A stretch of DNA of 5,603 bases from Pseudonocardiales bacterium (GTDB lineage: Bacteria > Actinomycetota > Actinomycetes > Mycobacteriales > Pseudonocardiaceae): positions 1 through 5,603 of the forward strand of contig JAODNG010000490.1 of NCBI GenBank assembly GCA_025465385.1, read 5' to 3'. A program made the position numbers and the translations under genes. The notes under the pieces were generated by a model. It saw only the letters and a program-made list of their open reading frames with translations. It was not told where the DNA came from and did no database searches. This document shows positions 5,528 to 5,603 of this stretch, piece by piece (within the stretch, counting starts at the first letter, position 1; each line of letters starts with the position of its first letter).

Positions 5528-5603
5528 CAGGACGCAGAAGGATCGGCTTCCGGTGCGACCGACGACGAGCTCAAGGAGTGGATCAAGCGCGGTGTCGGCT
5601 ACG
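5528..5603 (+). other. Short open frame without start codon at the right edge; unidentified
   Basis: After the TGA at 5525-5527 this frame is open to the window end and reads in part GATDDELKEWIKRGVGY, which has the composition of real protein. There is no ATG, GTG or TTG in it, so as written it cannot be the start of a gene. It could be the remnant of a gene, or a gene whose start is obscured by another indel. I do not recognise the family. Confidence 0.2.

Noticed and set aside
5041..5586. Leftward 181-codon open frame over the end of the CrtC-like gene
   Set aside because: It is antisense to conserved CrtC-like coding sequence, and its translation shows no domain.

Overview
The window is GC-rich DNA with actinobacterial coding style. 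It most likely comes from a mycobacterium (Mycobacteriaceae). The reasons are the type of pyruvate kinase, an MSMEG_6728-family protein, GTG starts, and TAnnnT -10 boxes placed 7 nt before start codons that lack a Shine-Dalgarno (SD) sequence, a leaderless arrangement common in mycobacteria. I cannot name a species. No rRNA, tRNA, CRISPR array, transposase or insertion sequence is visible.

Left part (1-1124). The 5' end of a glutamate decarboxylase gene (gadB) runs leftward off the window edge. Its last few codons in view look frameshifted. About 350 bp of largely non-coding DNA follows, holding the gadB promoter and a small hairpin. Then comes a rightward 151-aa protein of the MSMEG_6728 family, related to pyrimidine-dimer DNA glycosylases.

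Centre (1125-2694). A 145-bp intergenic stretch contains an inverted repeat and a probable leaderless promoter with tandem overlapping TAGCCT boxes. It precedes a complete pyruvate kinase gene (pyk). The pyk gene converges on the next gene with only 23 bp between the stop codons.

Right part (2718-5478). This is a small divergent locus. A TetR-family regulator and a membrane 'carotenoid biosynthesis' (CruF-like, PF04240) protein form a leftward operon. A CrtC/AttH-type lipocalin-fold protein (hydroxyneurosporene synthase/hydratase-like) points rightward. A 22-bp imperfect palindrome lies between them, inside the predicted spacer of the tetR promoter, and is the obvious operator candidate. CruF and CrtC are two unrelated families that each contain carotenoid 1,2-hydratases, so the locus looks like a regulated terpenoid or carotenoid modification module. 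No carotenoid backbone genes are present. The CrtC-like gene carries a single-base deletion at about 5119/5120 that splits it into two frames: either a recent pseudogene or a sequencing error. The last 125 bp hold a weak hairpin and a short open frame without a start codon.

The main observations are the paired hydratase-type families around one regulator, the well-placed palindrome, and two apparent one-base deletions (gadB and crtC-like) within 5.6 kb.
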